Origin: an uncultured Bacteroides sp.
GTDB taxonomy: Bacteria > Bacteroidota > Bacteroidia > Bacteroidales > Bacteroidaceae
Length of the DNA stretch: 64,000 nucleotides
Direction of reading: 5' to 3'
NCBI RefSeq assembly: GCF_937912035.1
Contig: NZ_CALDPF010000055.1
Coordinates: 1-64,000, forward strand
The notes below the pieces were generated by a model that saw only the letters and a program-made list of their open reading frames with translations, searched no databases and had not been told where the DNA came from. Numbering within the stretch: the first letter of the stretch is position 1; the number at the start of each line of letters is the position of its first letter. Positions 35,159-44,069 of this stretch are shown here, one piece after another. The position numbers and the translations under genes are program-made.

Positions 35159-37621
35159 TTAATAAGGATCTACATCGTAATAAACTGTCAATGACTTGAA
35201 ACGTTCATCTTCCATTATTGCACGTTGAACCTGCTGGAGATAAGTGCGAATTTTCGACATTGATGCCTGCTGTTCAACTTTAATAACTATCTTCTTGATA
35301 AACAGTGTCTGAATTCTTCCCACAGGAGGACGGTCAGGACCTAAAATTCTGTCGCCAAGACCATTTCGCAGATAGGATGCCATACAGCTGGCTGCCTGTT
35401 CCAATACATCTTCCTTACGGTGCTTGAGATATACGTATATCAGTCTGTGGAACGGAGGGTAGTGGAACATGCTTCGTTCGGCACATTGTTCATCATAGAG
35501 CGCATTGTAATCATTGTTCACCACCTGATGTATAAGTGGAATGTCAGGTGATTTTGTTTGTAGCACTACCAGACCGCGCTTGTTTTTTCTTCCTGACCTG
35601 CCAGATACTTGGGCCATAAGCTGGAATGCTCTTTCGTACGAACGGAAGTCGGGATAGTTGAGCATGGAATCGGCATTCAGAATCCCAACTACACTAACAC
35701 GGTCGAAATCTAATCCTTTGGAAACCATTTGAGTTCCAATAAGTATATCTGTCTTTCCTTCTTGAAAGTCGTTTATTATCCTCTCGTAAGCAGTACGTGT
35801 ACGTGTGGTATCCATATCCATACGTGCAATTGTTGCATCGGGGAATATCTGTTTTATATCGTCCTCTACCTTTTCCGTTCCGAAGCCTCTGTTCACGAGT
35901 TCAACTCCTCCGCAAGCCGGACATGACTTGGGTACACTGTATGTATATCCGCAGTAATGACACGTCAGCTGATTCAGACCTTTATGATAGGTAAGACTCA
36001 CATCGCAGTTCTTACATTTCGGTACCCATCCGCATGTACGACATTCTATCATCGGTGCAAATCCGCGACGGTTCTGAAAAAGTATAATCTGTTCCTTGTT
36101 CTCGAGTGCTTCTCTCATTTTCTGCAAAAGAAAAGGAGAAAAATGTCCGGACATGCGTCTTTTGCGTGCCAGTTCCTTTATATCAACCACTTCTATCTCC
36201 GGCAGCTGTATCTGCTGGTATCTTTCCTTCATTTCTACCAGAGCATACTTTCCGTGAGTGGCATTATAATACGATTCCAGGCTTGGAGTTGCTGTACCAA
36301 GAAGCGTTTTAGCGCCATAGAGAGATGCAAGCATTATTGCCGCACTCCGGGCATGATAGCGCGGTGCAGGGTCCTGCTGCTTATACGATGTTTCGTGTTC
36401 CTCATCTACTATCACCAATCCCAGTCTGCGGTAAGGAAGAAAGACAGACGAGCGTACGCCGAGTATCACATCATAGTCATTGTCTGTAAGCTGTTTCTGC
36501 CATATCTCCACACGTTCCGCATCAGGAAATTTAGAATGATATACCCCGAGACGTGAACCGAAAATTCTTTTCAACCTCTCAGTAATCTGTGTGGTAAGAG
36601 CTATTTCAGGAAGAAGATAAAGAACTTGCTTTCCAGCTTTGATTACTTCTTCTATTAAATGTATATAAACCTCAGTCTTTCCGCTGGCAGTAACTCCATG
36701 AAGAAGACAGATGTTTTTTTGATGGAATGATGACATTATTGAACGGAAAGCCTTTTGCTGAATCTCGTTAAGCGGATTCAATGGAACTGTTTCTGTCTTT
36801 CCGGCATTAAGACGTCCTATCTCGTAGTTATAGGTTTCGAAAATATGTTTGTCAATAAGACCGTTCAGAATTGATGAAGTAGCACCAGAAGCTTCCAATA
36901 GAGTTTTCTTTGAAACTTCTGTCAGAAGTTTTCCTTCCTGCATCCAGCCGGATAACTCTATATATTTCATTAAAAGAGCAAGCTGTTTTGGAGCTCGCGC
37001 TAAAATATCAAACTGTTTCTGAAGAACGGACTCATCGCGCATGCTGTCCTGCAAGCGCACACGGACTTCTGTCTTTGGTTTATAGTTACGTTTCAGTTCT
37101 TCCTTTACACGGATAGCATCTTTCTCCATCAGCGATTTTATTGCCGGCAGTATATTTCTGATATTTCCGGCGCGCTCTATTTGTGTTATACACTGTTCTG
37201 TGTCAACACTTAGAATATCAAGTATGCGCTGTTCTTTAGGTGAAAGAGGTTCATCTGTAACAAAATCAGGATTATATTCCACCACAGTCTCACTTTCAAG
37301 CTTCAAACCGGAAGGAAGAGCGGCCTTATAGACATCGCCAAGCGTACACAGATAATATTCTGCCACCCATTTCCAAAAGGCCAACTGGCGCTCCAACATT
37401 ATAGGTGTCTTGTCAAGTACCTCGGAGATATCTTTTGTCTCGTAATCCTCAGGTGCAGAATAATGTATTTTCACTACGATGGCAGTATAATATTTCTTGA
37501 CTCCGAAAGGAACTACTACACGACATCCAGTCTCTACCTGTTCCTCAAGCGACTCAGGCAAAGAGTATGTAAACGTATTTGCAATGGGAAGCGGCACTAT
37601 GACATCGACGAACTTTTTCAT
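35159..37621 (-). CDS. priA: Primosomal protein N' (replication restart helicase)
   Basis: An 820-residue helicase that reloads the replisome at stalled forks. I take the ATG at 37621 (MKKFVDVIVPLPIANTFTYS, the normal PriA start); the upstream TTG frame runs through the promoter. Visible features are the 3' DNA-binding domain, Walker A GVTASGKTEVY, the DEEH box VDEEHETSYKQQ, and a zinc region with four C-x2-C pairs (CRTCGWVPKCKNC, CHYCGYTYSVPKSCPACG). The helicase motif QVSGRSGRKNKRG is present. First gene of the minus-strand operon. No defects seen. Confidence 0.95.
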   Translation of the reverse strand: MKKFVDVIVPLPIANTFTYSLPESLEEQVETGCRVVVPFGVKKYYTAIVVKIHYSAPEDYETKDISEVLDKTPIMLERQLAFWKWVAEYYLCTLGDVYKAALPSGLKLESETVVEYNPDFVTDEPLSPKEQRILDILSVDTEQCITQIERAGNIRNILPAIKSLMEKDAIRVKEELKRNYKPKTEVRVRLQDSMRDESVLQKQFDILARAPKQLALLMKYIELSGWMQEGKLLTEVSKKTLLEASGATSSILNGLIDKHIFETYNYEIGRLNAGKTETVPLNPLNEIQQKAFRSIMSSFHQKNICLLHGVTASGKTEVYIHLIEEVIKAGKQVLYLLPEIALTTQITERLKRIFGSRLGVYHSKFPDAERVEIWQKQLTDNDYDVILGVRSSVFLPYRRLGLVIVDEEHETSYKQQDPAPRYHARSAAIMLASLYGAKTLLGTATPSLESYYNATHGKYALVEMKERYQQIQLPEIEVVDIKELARKRRMSGHFSPFLLQKMREALENKEQIILFQNRRGFAPMIECRTCGWVPKCKNCDVSLTYHKGLNQLTCHYCGYTYSVPKSCPACGGVELVNRGFGTEKVEDDIKQIFPDATIARMDMDTTRTRTAYERIINDFQEGKTDILIGTQMVSKGLDFDRVSVVGILNADSMLNYPDFRSYERAFQLMAQVSGRSGRKNKRGLVVLQTKSPDIPLIHQVVNNDYNALYDEQCAERSMFHYPPFHRLIYVYLKHRKEDVLEQAASCMASYLRNGLGDRILGPDRPPVGRIQTLFIKKIVIKVEQQASMSKIRTYLQQVQRAIMEDERFKSLTVYYDVDPY

Positions 37622-37625
37622 ACTG

Positions 37626-37633
37626 CAAAGGTA
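37626..37633 (-). promoter_or_regulatory. -7 box of priA, giving a nearly leaderless message
   Basis: The minus strand reads TACCTTTG just four bases before the priA ATG at 37621. With the usual distance from -7 box to transcript start, transcription would begin at or within a few bases of the ATG. Confidence 0.5.
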
Positions 37634-37676
37634 CAAAAAAGGATATGCCGTTGTCTATAATATTCCCAAACTTTTA

Positions 37677-37684
37677 TAGCTTTG
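37677..37684 (+). promoter_or_regulatory. -7 box of the oxidoreductase operon
   Basis: TAGCTTTG matches TAnnTTTG, 21 bp before the start at 37706. It is back to back with the priA promoter. Confidence 0.5.
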
Positions 37685-37705
37685 TAAAAACTAAATTTAT
37701 AAATA

Positions 37706-38683
37706 ATGAAAAAATATAAGATAGGTATTATTGGTTGTGGACATATAGCCGAGAAAATGGCTGCCACTATCAACGCAATGCAAGAAGTGGAAAGTTATGC
37801 AGTGGCCTCAAGAAGTATTGAAAAAGCTTCGGATTTTGCATCGAAGTGGAATTTCAACAAGGCTTATGGAAGTTATGAAGAACTTGTTGCCGACAGTGAG
37901 GTCGATCTTGTTTATATAGCTACACCTCATTCACATCATTATGAACATGCGCGCTTGTGCATAATGAATGACAAGCCTGTACTCTGCGAGAAATCATTTA
38001 CTGCTAATGCGCGTCAGGCAGAAGAACTTATCCAGTTGGCAGAAGAAAAGAATGTTTTCATAACAGAGGCTATATGGACACGTTATATGCCCCTGTCTGT
38101 TAAAATGAGAGAGCTGCTAGATGAAGGAGTAATAGGAAAACCTTATACTCTGTCAGCAAATCTTGGATATGTGATTGCTGGTAAAGAAAGAATAGCCAGG
38201 CCGGAACTTGCTGGAGGGGCACTTCTTGACATAGGAGTCTATACTTTGAATTTTGCTGCTATGGCGTTTGGAAGTGATATCAAGGAAGTACATTCTGCCT
38301 GTCAATTGACAGATACTGGAGTTGACGGGCAGGAGAACATCACTCTGTTCTATAAAGATGGTAAAATGGCCTCATTACAATCATCTGTTTATGCCAAGAC
38401 AGATCGAATGGGAGTCATCTCGGGAGATAAAGGATTCATGGTTATAGAAAATATCAATAATCCTGAATGTATAAAAATTTTCGGTTCGGACTATAAGTTA
38501 AAAACCGAATACAAGGCACCGGAACAGATTACAGGTTTCGAATATCAAGTAAGAGCTTCCATTGAGGCTATTGAAAAAGGGTGGAAAGAATCGCCTTATA
38601 TGCCACATAAGGAAACTATAAGAATAATGTATCTTATGGATTCTCTGCGAAAAGAATGGGGAGTGAGATATCCATGGGATTAA
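37706..38683 (+). CDS. Gfo/Idh/MocA-family oxidoreductase
   Basis: A 325-residue NAD(P)-dependent dehydrogenase. The Rossmann start IGIIGCGHIAEKMA, the VDLVYIATPHSHHYEHA segment, CEKSFTANARQAEEL (E-K-P-type active-site region with Ser in place of Pro) and EAIWTRYMPL are visible. GGALLDIGVYTLNFAAM carries the catalytic Asp-x-Gly-x-Tyr. Overall it resembles the trans-dihydrodiol/glucose-fructose oxidoreductase branch. Substrate is unknown; it may act on a sugar derivative, given the PUL beside it. The next gene begins 34 bp later on the same strand. Confidence 0.85.
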   Translation: MKKYKIGIIGCGHIAEKMAATINAMQEVESYAVASRSIEKASDFASKWNFNKAYGSYEELVADSEVDLVYIATPHSHHYEHARLCIMNDKPVLCEKSFTANARQAEELIQLAEEKNVFITEAIWTRYMPLSVKMRELLDEGVIGKPYTLSANLGYVIAGKERIARPELAGGALLDIGVYTLNFAAMAFGSDIKEVHSACQLTDTGVDGQENITLFYKDGKMASLQSSVYAKTDRMGVISGDKGFMVIENINNPECIKIFGSDYKLKTEYKAPEQITGFEYQVRASIEAIEKGWKESPYMPHKETIRIMYLMDSLRKEWGVRYPWD

Positions 38684-38717
38684 TGGAATTTTACTTTATT
38701 ACCTTAATTGTATTGTT

Positions 38718-40253
38718 ATGAGTAAGTATTTACTTTTGTCTTTATTACTGTCGGTTTTATTATTTTCGTGTAATTCTGTACATAGAGTCTATTACGTAGA
38801 CTCGTCTTGCGGTTCTGATGACTTTTCTGGTTTGTCACCAGATAAAGCCTGGAAAACAGTTAAGAACATTAAGAATATAAAACTAGAACCAGGTGATCAG
38901 TTGTTGTTCAAACGTGGTGAGGTTTTCATTGGTGAGTTTGAAATATCGGCTAGTGGGACATATAATGACAGAATCACAGTAGGCGCATATGGAGAAGCTG
39001 AAGAGAAGCCACTTATTGTCGGCAATGATGTTTCTATGTATGCAATGAAAGTCTATAATTCAAATTATTTGACAATAAAGGATCTTGAAATTGTAAATAA
39101 GGGACATGAACCTTTACCAAAGAGAACTGGTCTTAAAATAGAATGTAAAGATTATGGGGTCTCAAAGGGTATTATTGTAGATAATATAACAGTTCGCGAC
39201 GTAAACGGTTCATTGGTTAAGGAACAAGGTGGAGGATCAGGTATATTGATAGTAAACTCTGGAGACAGCTTGAAATCACGATTCGATAGTCTGGTTATTG
39301 AAAATTGCCATATTTTGCGTTGCGAAAGAAATGCCATGATATGGAGTGGATATTATGACAGAAATAATTGGTTCCCAAACAAACATGTTATAATCAGAAA
39401 TAATCTTATAGAAGGTGTTCCTGGAGATGGAATAGTTCCAATAGGCTGCGATAGTACTCTTATAGAATATAATGTGATGAGAAACTGCCCGGATGTACTT
39501 CCTATGACAGAAGCTGCGGCAGGTTTCTGGCCGTGGAGTTGTGACAATACAGTTATTCAATATAATGTAGTTTCTGACCATAAGGCTCCATGGGATGCTC
39601 AGGGATTTGATTCTGATTATAACTGTAATAACACTACTATCCAGTATAATTATAGTCATGATAATTATGGTGGAATGGTACTGGTTTGTAACTCAGGAAA
39701 TGCAGGAAAGTATAATATAGGGAACAATAATTCCATTATAAAGTATAATATAAGTATTGGCGATGGAATACGTCCAAAAACTACCAGAGCAGGAATGTTT
39801 TCACCAAGCATACACATAGCAGGACCGGTAAGAAACACATTGATAGAAAGAAATATTATTCACTCTAATCACAGAGGGAAAAAAGATATAGACAGGTCAT
39901 TAATTGTTTCTGATTCATGGGACGGATATTCAGATAATACAATTTTCAGAAAGAATATCTTCTACACAGTAGATATTGGTGATTTTGATTTAACTGAATC
40001 TACAAATAACAAATTCGATTCGAACTGGTATATCGGTTTGTATGAATCCTATCCAAAAGATGAATGTGCCCTTAAAACAAGTGACGTTTATAAGAAACTT
40101 ATTATTGAAAATGATTCAGATGGATATACCGGATTACAAAAATTAATGTCAGAAAAAGTTATCTGTGGTAAGCAATTTTTCTTCGTTGATAAAAATAAAA
40201 TTGAGAGTTTTTTTAATACAATGGACGAAGAATTAGTGCAAAAGTCTGAATAA
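38718..40253 (+). CDS. Right-handed beta-helix lipoprotein (possible carbohydrate-active enzyme)
   Basis: A 511-residue lipoprotein (SVLLFSCNSVHR) whose mature part starts YYVDSSCGSDDFSGLSPDKAW, the opening of many parallel beta-helix enzymes (xDxxxGsDxxsGlspxxAw). Regular turns such as YLTIKDLEIVNKG, HVIIRNNLIEG, TLIEYNVMRN, TVIQYNVVSD and TTIQYNYSHD repeat about every 22-25 residues, which is the beta-helix ladder. Such proteins include polysaccharide lyases and glycosidases of families with this fold, but I cannot place it in a named family. It adjoins the PUL and could process its glycan, or be a partner of the oxidoreductase upstream. Confidence 0.72.
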   Translation: MSKYLLLSLLLSVLLFSCNSVHRVYYVDSSCGSDDFSGLSPDKAWKTVKNIKNIKLEPGDQLLFKRGEVFIGEFEISASGTYNDRITVGAYGEAEEKPLIVGNDVSMYAMKVYNSNYLTIKDLEIVNKGHEPLPKRTGLKIECKDYGVSKGIIVDNITVRDVNGSLVKEQGGGSGILIVNSGDSLKSRFDSLVIENCHILRCERNAMIWSGYYDRNNWFPNKHVIIRNNLIEGVPGDGIVPIGCDSTLIEYNVMRNCPDVLPMTEAAAGFWPWSCDNTVIQYNVVSDHKAPWDAQGFDSDYNCNNTTIQYNYSHDNYGGMVLVCNSGNAGKYNIGNNNSIIKYNISIGDGIRPKTTRAGMFSPSIHIAGPVRNTLIERNIIHSNHRGKKDIDRSLIVSDSWDGYSDNTIFRKNIFYTVDIGDFDLTESTNNKFDSNWYIGLYESYPKDECALKTSDVYKKLIIENDSDGYTGLQKLMSEKVICGKQFFFVDKNKIESFFNTMDEELVQKSE

Positions 40254-40276
40254 AATTAATCTTTTATCATATAAAA

Positions 40277-40326
40277 ATGGCATATGAGTTGGTAATAGCA
40301 ATCCATCCTCACATGCCATCTTTTTT
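40277..40326. terminator. Bidirectional terminator between beta-helix gene and GH2 gene
   Basis: ATGGCATATGAG (40277-40288) pairs with CTCACATGCCAT (40308-40319) with one mismatch. Six T follow on the plus strand and five A precede the left arm, so it can stop transcription from both sides. Confidence 0.75.
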
Positions 40327-40400
40327 ATAACAGAAATTGTCGGATTTCAAGAAATAGTATCAACAATGAATCTTATATTTCTGTTAAAGTTCTGATTTTA

Positions 40401-43400
40401 CTAGTCTGTATATGATATTCTCAATTTGTATTTGAATGGCATAGGAGCAATCTTATAACTTTCCAGAGTTACAGGACCACAACTTCCGTTTCCAAGTCCT
40501 CTCATCTGTGCATCAAGATGAAGCACTATGTAAGGACGCTTCTGCAATTCCCAAGTATGATTGGCATTCATCAGATCAGCATCAGTATATCTCAATGCTG
40601 AGAATGCTACGGCACCTTCAGTCTCTATACGTATTCCGCATCCGTCTTTTCCGGTCAGTTTAAGTTCACGTAATGATTCACGATTACCCATACTCTGAGG
40701 CTTGACATACTGCTCTACCATATCGTCTACTGTAGTAGAATAACGTCCTATCATACATCCGTCTTTGCGGTCAATGTAGTTTTCCCAAGGTCCGTATGCA
40801 TAATAATCTACATTCTCAAGTCCAGCGTTTACGGCACATACCAGTCCCGCGCGATAAAGTTCCTTAGTCTTAGGAGTGAGCTTGACATCCATATCAACAA
40901 TACCGTTTGGCAGGAATGTATATACTATTTCAGACTCGCAAAGAGTTCCACCACGTAATGTGGTTACAACAACTCTTCCATCTGCTTCTTCAGTAATCTT
41001 GCAGGTACCTGTCGGCTCAAGACCATTTGAGGTGTCTGTAGGTCGGCGATCATTCTCGATGAAACGATGATTGTCGTACAGGAATCCTTGTTTTCCATAT
41101 ATCACGTCAAGACCATTTATGCGTAATTCTGTCATACGTCCTGTAGCAGTTTCAAAAGCAGCAAAGACAAAAGCATTACCAACTGTTATTTCTTTCTCAT
41201 TCTTTTCAATATTCAGTTTTCCAACTTTGCTGTTTGATTTAAGAGTAGGAAGCACACTTCTTGATGAAAGTTCGAATTGTTTCTGTGCAACTACATGTCC
41301 TGTAGCCGACCATTCTGTTTGTTTAGTATTTCGCACATAAAGATTTAGCATAACTTCACATCCATTTTTTTCTGCATTCCTCAAGTTTGTTCCCGAAAGC
41401 TTCAATGCGAAATCCTGCGACATGTCAGGAGCAATGGCAGGCAGAAGCATACTATCTTTTCCTACTATGTTTCCGTTCTCTACAGTTTCCCATAAAAGTT
41501 CGTAACCGTTCAGTGTAATGAAATCATATGTATTGTTTATATTGACAGATACAGTGTTCTTCTTTACATTCTTTTCGCTCATACCAAACTTCACATACTG
41601 ATATACAGCCTTAACCTCTTTCAGCTTCGGTGACTCATGTCTGGTGGCAGGAACTATACCGTTAGAACAGAAGTTACCTTGATGAGGGCCAGGGAAGTCA
41701 TAACCTGTGTGGAGTCTTCCTTCATAAGTTCCGTTCAATATGTCTTTAGGCTCATATATTGCTTGATCTACCCAATCCCAAATAGCACCACCGATAGTGG
41801 AATTGCTGCTTTCAATACTTTCCCAGTATTCCTTCAGATTACCTATAGCATTACCCATGGCATGAGCATATTCGCAGATGAACATAGGTTTATCGAAAGA
41901 ATTGACATACTTGTCCATCCAATCCATACCAGGATACATTTTCGAATAAAGGTCGCTGAATCTGTTACCGCCATATTCTTTTCCGTCACGAGTACTTTCA
42001 TGATGTACAGGACGTGGGTCAAGACGTTTTGCAGCGTCATAGCATGCCTGGAAGTTATTACCGCCTCCACACTCATTGCCTAGACTCCAGAAAATTACAC
42101 TTGGATGATTACGATCACGTAATACCATACGGTCAATACGGTCGACGAAAGCAGGAATCCACGAAGGCATATCGCTTATAGACTGGTTTGCATGGTCTTC
42201 AAGATCAGCTTCATCCATAGTATAAAGTCCGTAATAATCAAACATGGCATACATCTTTGCAGCATTAGGATAATGCGATGTACGAATAGTATTGATATTG
42301 TTTCTCTTCATCAGCAGCACGTCCTCAAGCATAGATTCTGTAGTAACCGCACGTCCGTACAAAGGATGAGTGTCATGTCTGTTCACCCCCTTGAAGAAAA
42401 CGCGTTTTCCATTGATATAAACAAGGGAGCCACGTATTTCTATATCACGGAATCCGTATTTGGTAGAAAATGCCATTTCGTCTTTACCGCCATTACGCTG
42501 TATTACAGATACGGTATAAAGATCAGGTGTTTCGGCTGTCCAAGGTAGCAGGTTCTTCAGATTGAAACTAACATTCAGCTTATCAGTACGTTTCTTATTT
42601 GTAAAACTTACAGAAAGAGTCTCTTCGGCTATAGTCTTTCCGAAAGGATCCGATAGTTTTACTACTATATCCTTTTGGCCTGCTATTCCGTCACGATTAT
42701 CAAGAGTAAGTTCCACATTCATTTTTCCGTCTTTATATCCTGATTCAGGAGTAAGTTCGGAGGTTATATAATGATCTCTTACACTTACTAGTGGAGTGGA
42801 ATAAATGAATACATCTCTGAATATACCACTCATACGGAACATATCCTGACATTCCAGATATGAACCGTCACTCCAACGGAATACCTGCACGGCAAGTTTG
42901 TTATCTTTCTCTCTCACAAGTTTTGTGATATCAAATTCAGCTACATTATTGGCTCCCTGAGTGTATCCAACATACTCACCGTTCAAATAAACGAATGCTG
43001 CACTGTAAATACCTCCGAACTGGATAAATGTACGTTTATCCTTCCAATTATCAGGTAAATCGAAATATTTTACGTACGAACCAACTGGGTTTATACCATA
43101 GTTTTTGCCTCCATCATTGAATCCTTTGCGAGCATCAATATAAGGAGGAGTATTAGAATGAGGATATTCTACATTACAATATATAGGCCTGTCATATCCG
43201 TGCATCTCCCAATTTGACGGTACAGGAATGGTAGTCCAGCTTCTTACGTCATAATCCTCTTTATAAAAATCTACAGGACGTTCAGAGGGCTGTGATACGA
43301 AATTGAAGTACCAGTTACCATTAAGGAGTTCTACAGATTTACTTTTTGTGTAAACCCATGGCGTTGCGTAAAACTCTCTGTCTGCCATCATTTCTTTCTC

Positions 43401-44000
43401 ACTTACGTATGGAGTATAAGTGGCATGACCTATTTCCTTATTCTCTGCAAACATGGTTTCGTCTTCCCAATACACTTTCTCACGTACAGCGGTTTGGGAT
43501 GATGCTGGTGCAGCTACATTCGTCTCTGTAATTATGAAAAGTGCAGCTTCATCATTTTTTGCCTTATTGATATCCATTAGAACTACACTTCCATCTTCCT
43601 TACAGACAGCCATCCATTGGGCTTTGTTCGATGGAATCAGGTGTACATATTTGCCTTCCGGCTTAATGAGCCAAAGTTGCATTTCGTCAGATCCATTAGT
43701 TTCGACAGCCTGTACGAAACCATTATCACCTGCTTGTATCGCCAAATTATCGAAAGGGTTAACCAACCTGTAACTACCAGATAAGTCGGCTATTGACCAA
43801 AGTTGAGACTTATCAGCTTCATTGGCTGCAGAAAGTCTGATTTGGGGAGCGACTCCAGAATAAGTCCATACTTTACCTTTATACTTAACGGAACTCACTG
43901 AATACAGTTTCTTACTGTCGAAACGTTTTTGTGCATTAAGTTCCGCGAACGTAAAGGTAAATACTAACGTTGCAAGAATAAATAATAAACGATTTCTCAT
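40401..44000 (-). CDS. GH2 beta-galactosidase with N-terminal ricin-like domain
   Basis: A 1199-residue secreted enzyme. The ATG at 44000 (MRNRLLFILATLVFTFTFAE) is preferred because it opens on the signal peptide. Residues about 25-165 form three repeats ending in QLW/ALF-type motifs (KSQLWSIADLSGSYRLVNP, MQLWLIKPEGKYVHLIP), as in a ricin-type beta-trefoil. The LacZ-like GH2 body follows. The acid/base is Glu643 in SLGNECGGG and the nucleophile Glu710 in ICEYAHAMGN. The tail after about residue 920 is the beta-sandwich (Bgal small chain). It ends the minus-strand operon GH29-sulfatase-GH2. Removal of beta-galactose from O-glycan or LacNAc chains is the likely job. Confidence 0.9.
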   Translation of the reverse strand: MRNRLLFILATLVFTFTFAELNAQKRFDSKKLYSVSSVKYKGKVWTYSGVAPQIRLSAANEADKSQLWSIADLSGSYRLVNPFDNLAIQAGDNGFVQAVETNGSDEMQLWLIKPEGKYVHLIPSNKAQWMAVCKEDGSVVLMDINKAKNDEAALFIITETNVAAPASSQTAVREKVYWEDETMFAENKEIGHATYTPYVSEKEMMADREFYATPWVYTKSKSVELLNGNWYFNFVSQPSERPVDFYKEDYDVRSWTTIPVPSNWEMHGYDRPIYCNVEYPHSNTPPYIDARKGFNDGGKNYGINPVGSYVKYFDLPDNWKDKRTFIQFGGIYSAAFVYLNGEYVGYTQGANNVAEFDITKLVREKDNKLAVQVFRWSDGSYLECQDMFRMSGIFRDVFIYSTPLVSVRDHYITSELTPESGYKDGKMNVELTLDNRDGIAGQKDIVVKLSDPFGKTIAEETLSVSFTNKKRTDKLNVSFNLKNLLPWTAETPDLYTVSVIQRNGGKDEMAFSTKYGFRDIEIRGSLVYINGKRVFFKGVNRHDTHPLYGRAVTTESMLEDVLLMKRNNINTIRTSHYPNAAKMYAMFDYYGLYTMDEADLEDHANQSISDMPSWIPAFVDRIDRMVLRDRNHPSVIFWSLGNECGGGNNFQACYDAAKRLDPRPVHHESTRDGKEYGGNRFSDLYSKMYPGMDWMDKYVNSFDKPMFICEYAHAMGNAIGNLKEYWESIESSNSTIGGAIWDWVDQAIYEPKDILNGTYEGRLHTGYDFPGPHQGNFCSNGIVPATRHESPKLKEVKAVYQYVKFGMSEKNVKKNTVSVNINNTYDFITLNGYELLWETVENGNIVGKDSMLLPAIAPDMSQDFALKLSGTNLRNAEKNGCEVMLNLYVRNTKQTEWSATGHVVAQKQFELSSRSVLPTLKSNSKVGKLNIEKNEKEITVGNAFVFAAFETATGRMTELRINGLDVIYGKQGFLYDNHRFIENDRRPTDTSNGLEPTGTCKITEEADGRVVVTTLRGGTLCESEIVYTFLPNGIVDMDVKLTPKTKELYRAGLVCAVNAGLENVDYYAYGPWENYIDRKDGCMIGRYSTTVDDMVEQYVKPQSMGNRESLRELKLTGKDGCGIRIETEGAVAFSALRYTDADLMNANHTWELQKRPYIVLHLDAQMRGLGNGSCGPVTLESYKIAPMPFKYKLRISYTD

Positions 44001-44069
44001 GGTTATAATAGGGTTTAAAAGAAGTGGCAAAGTCAATTGGATGACAATGTCACTTCTTGGTTATACACA

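Noticed and set aside
35957..36556. 199-codon plus-strand open frame
   Set aside because: Antisense inside priA, no recognizable protein features and no promoter; a shadow.
41637..42083. 148-codon plus-strand frame inside the GH2 gene
   Set aside because: Antisense to a conserved catalytic region; a shadow.
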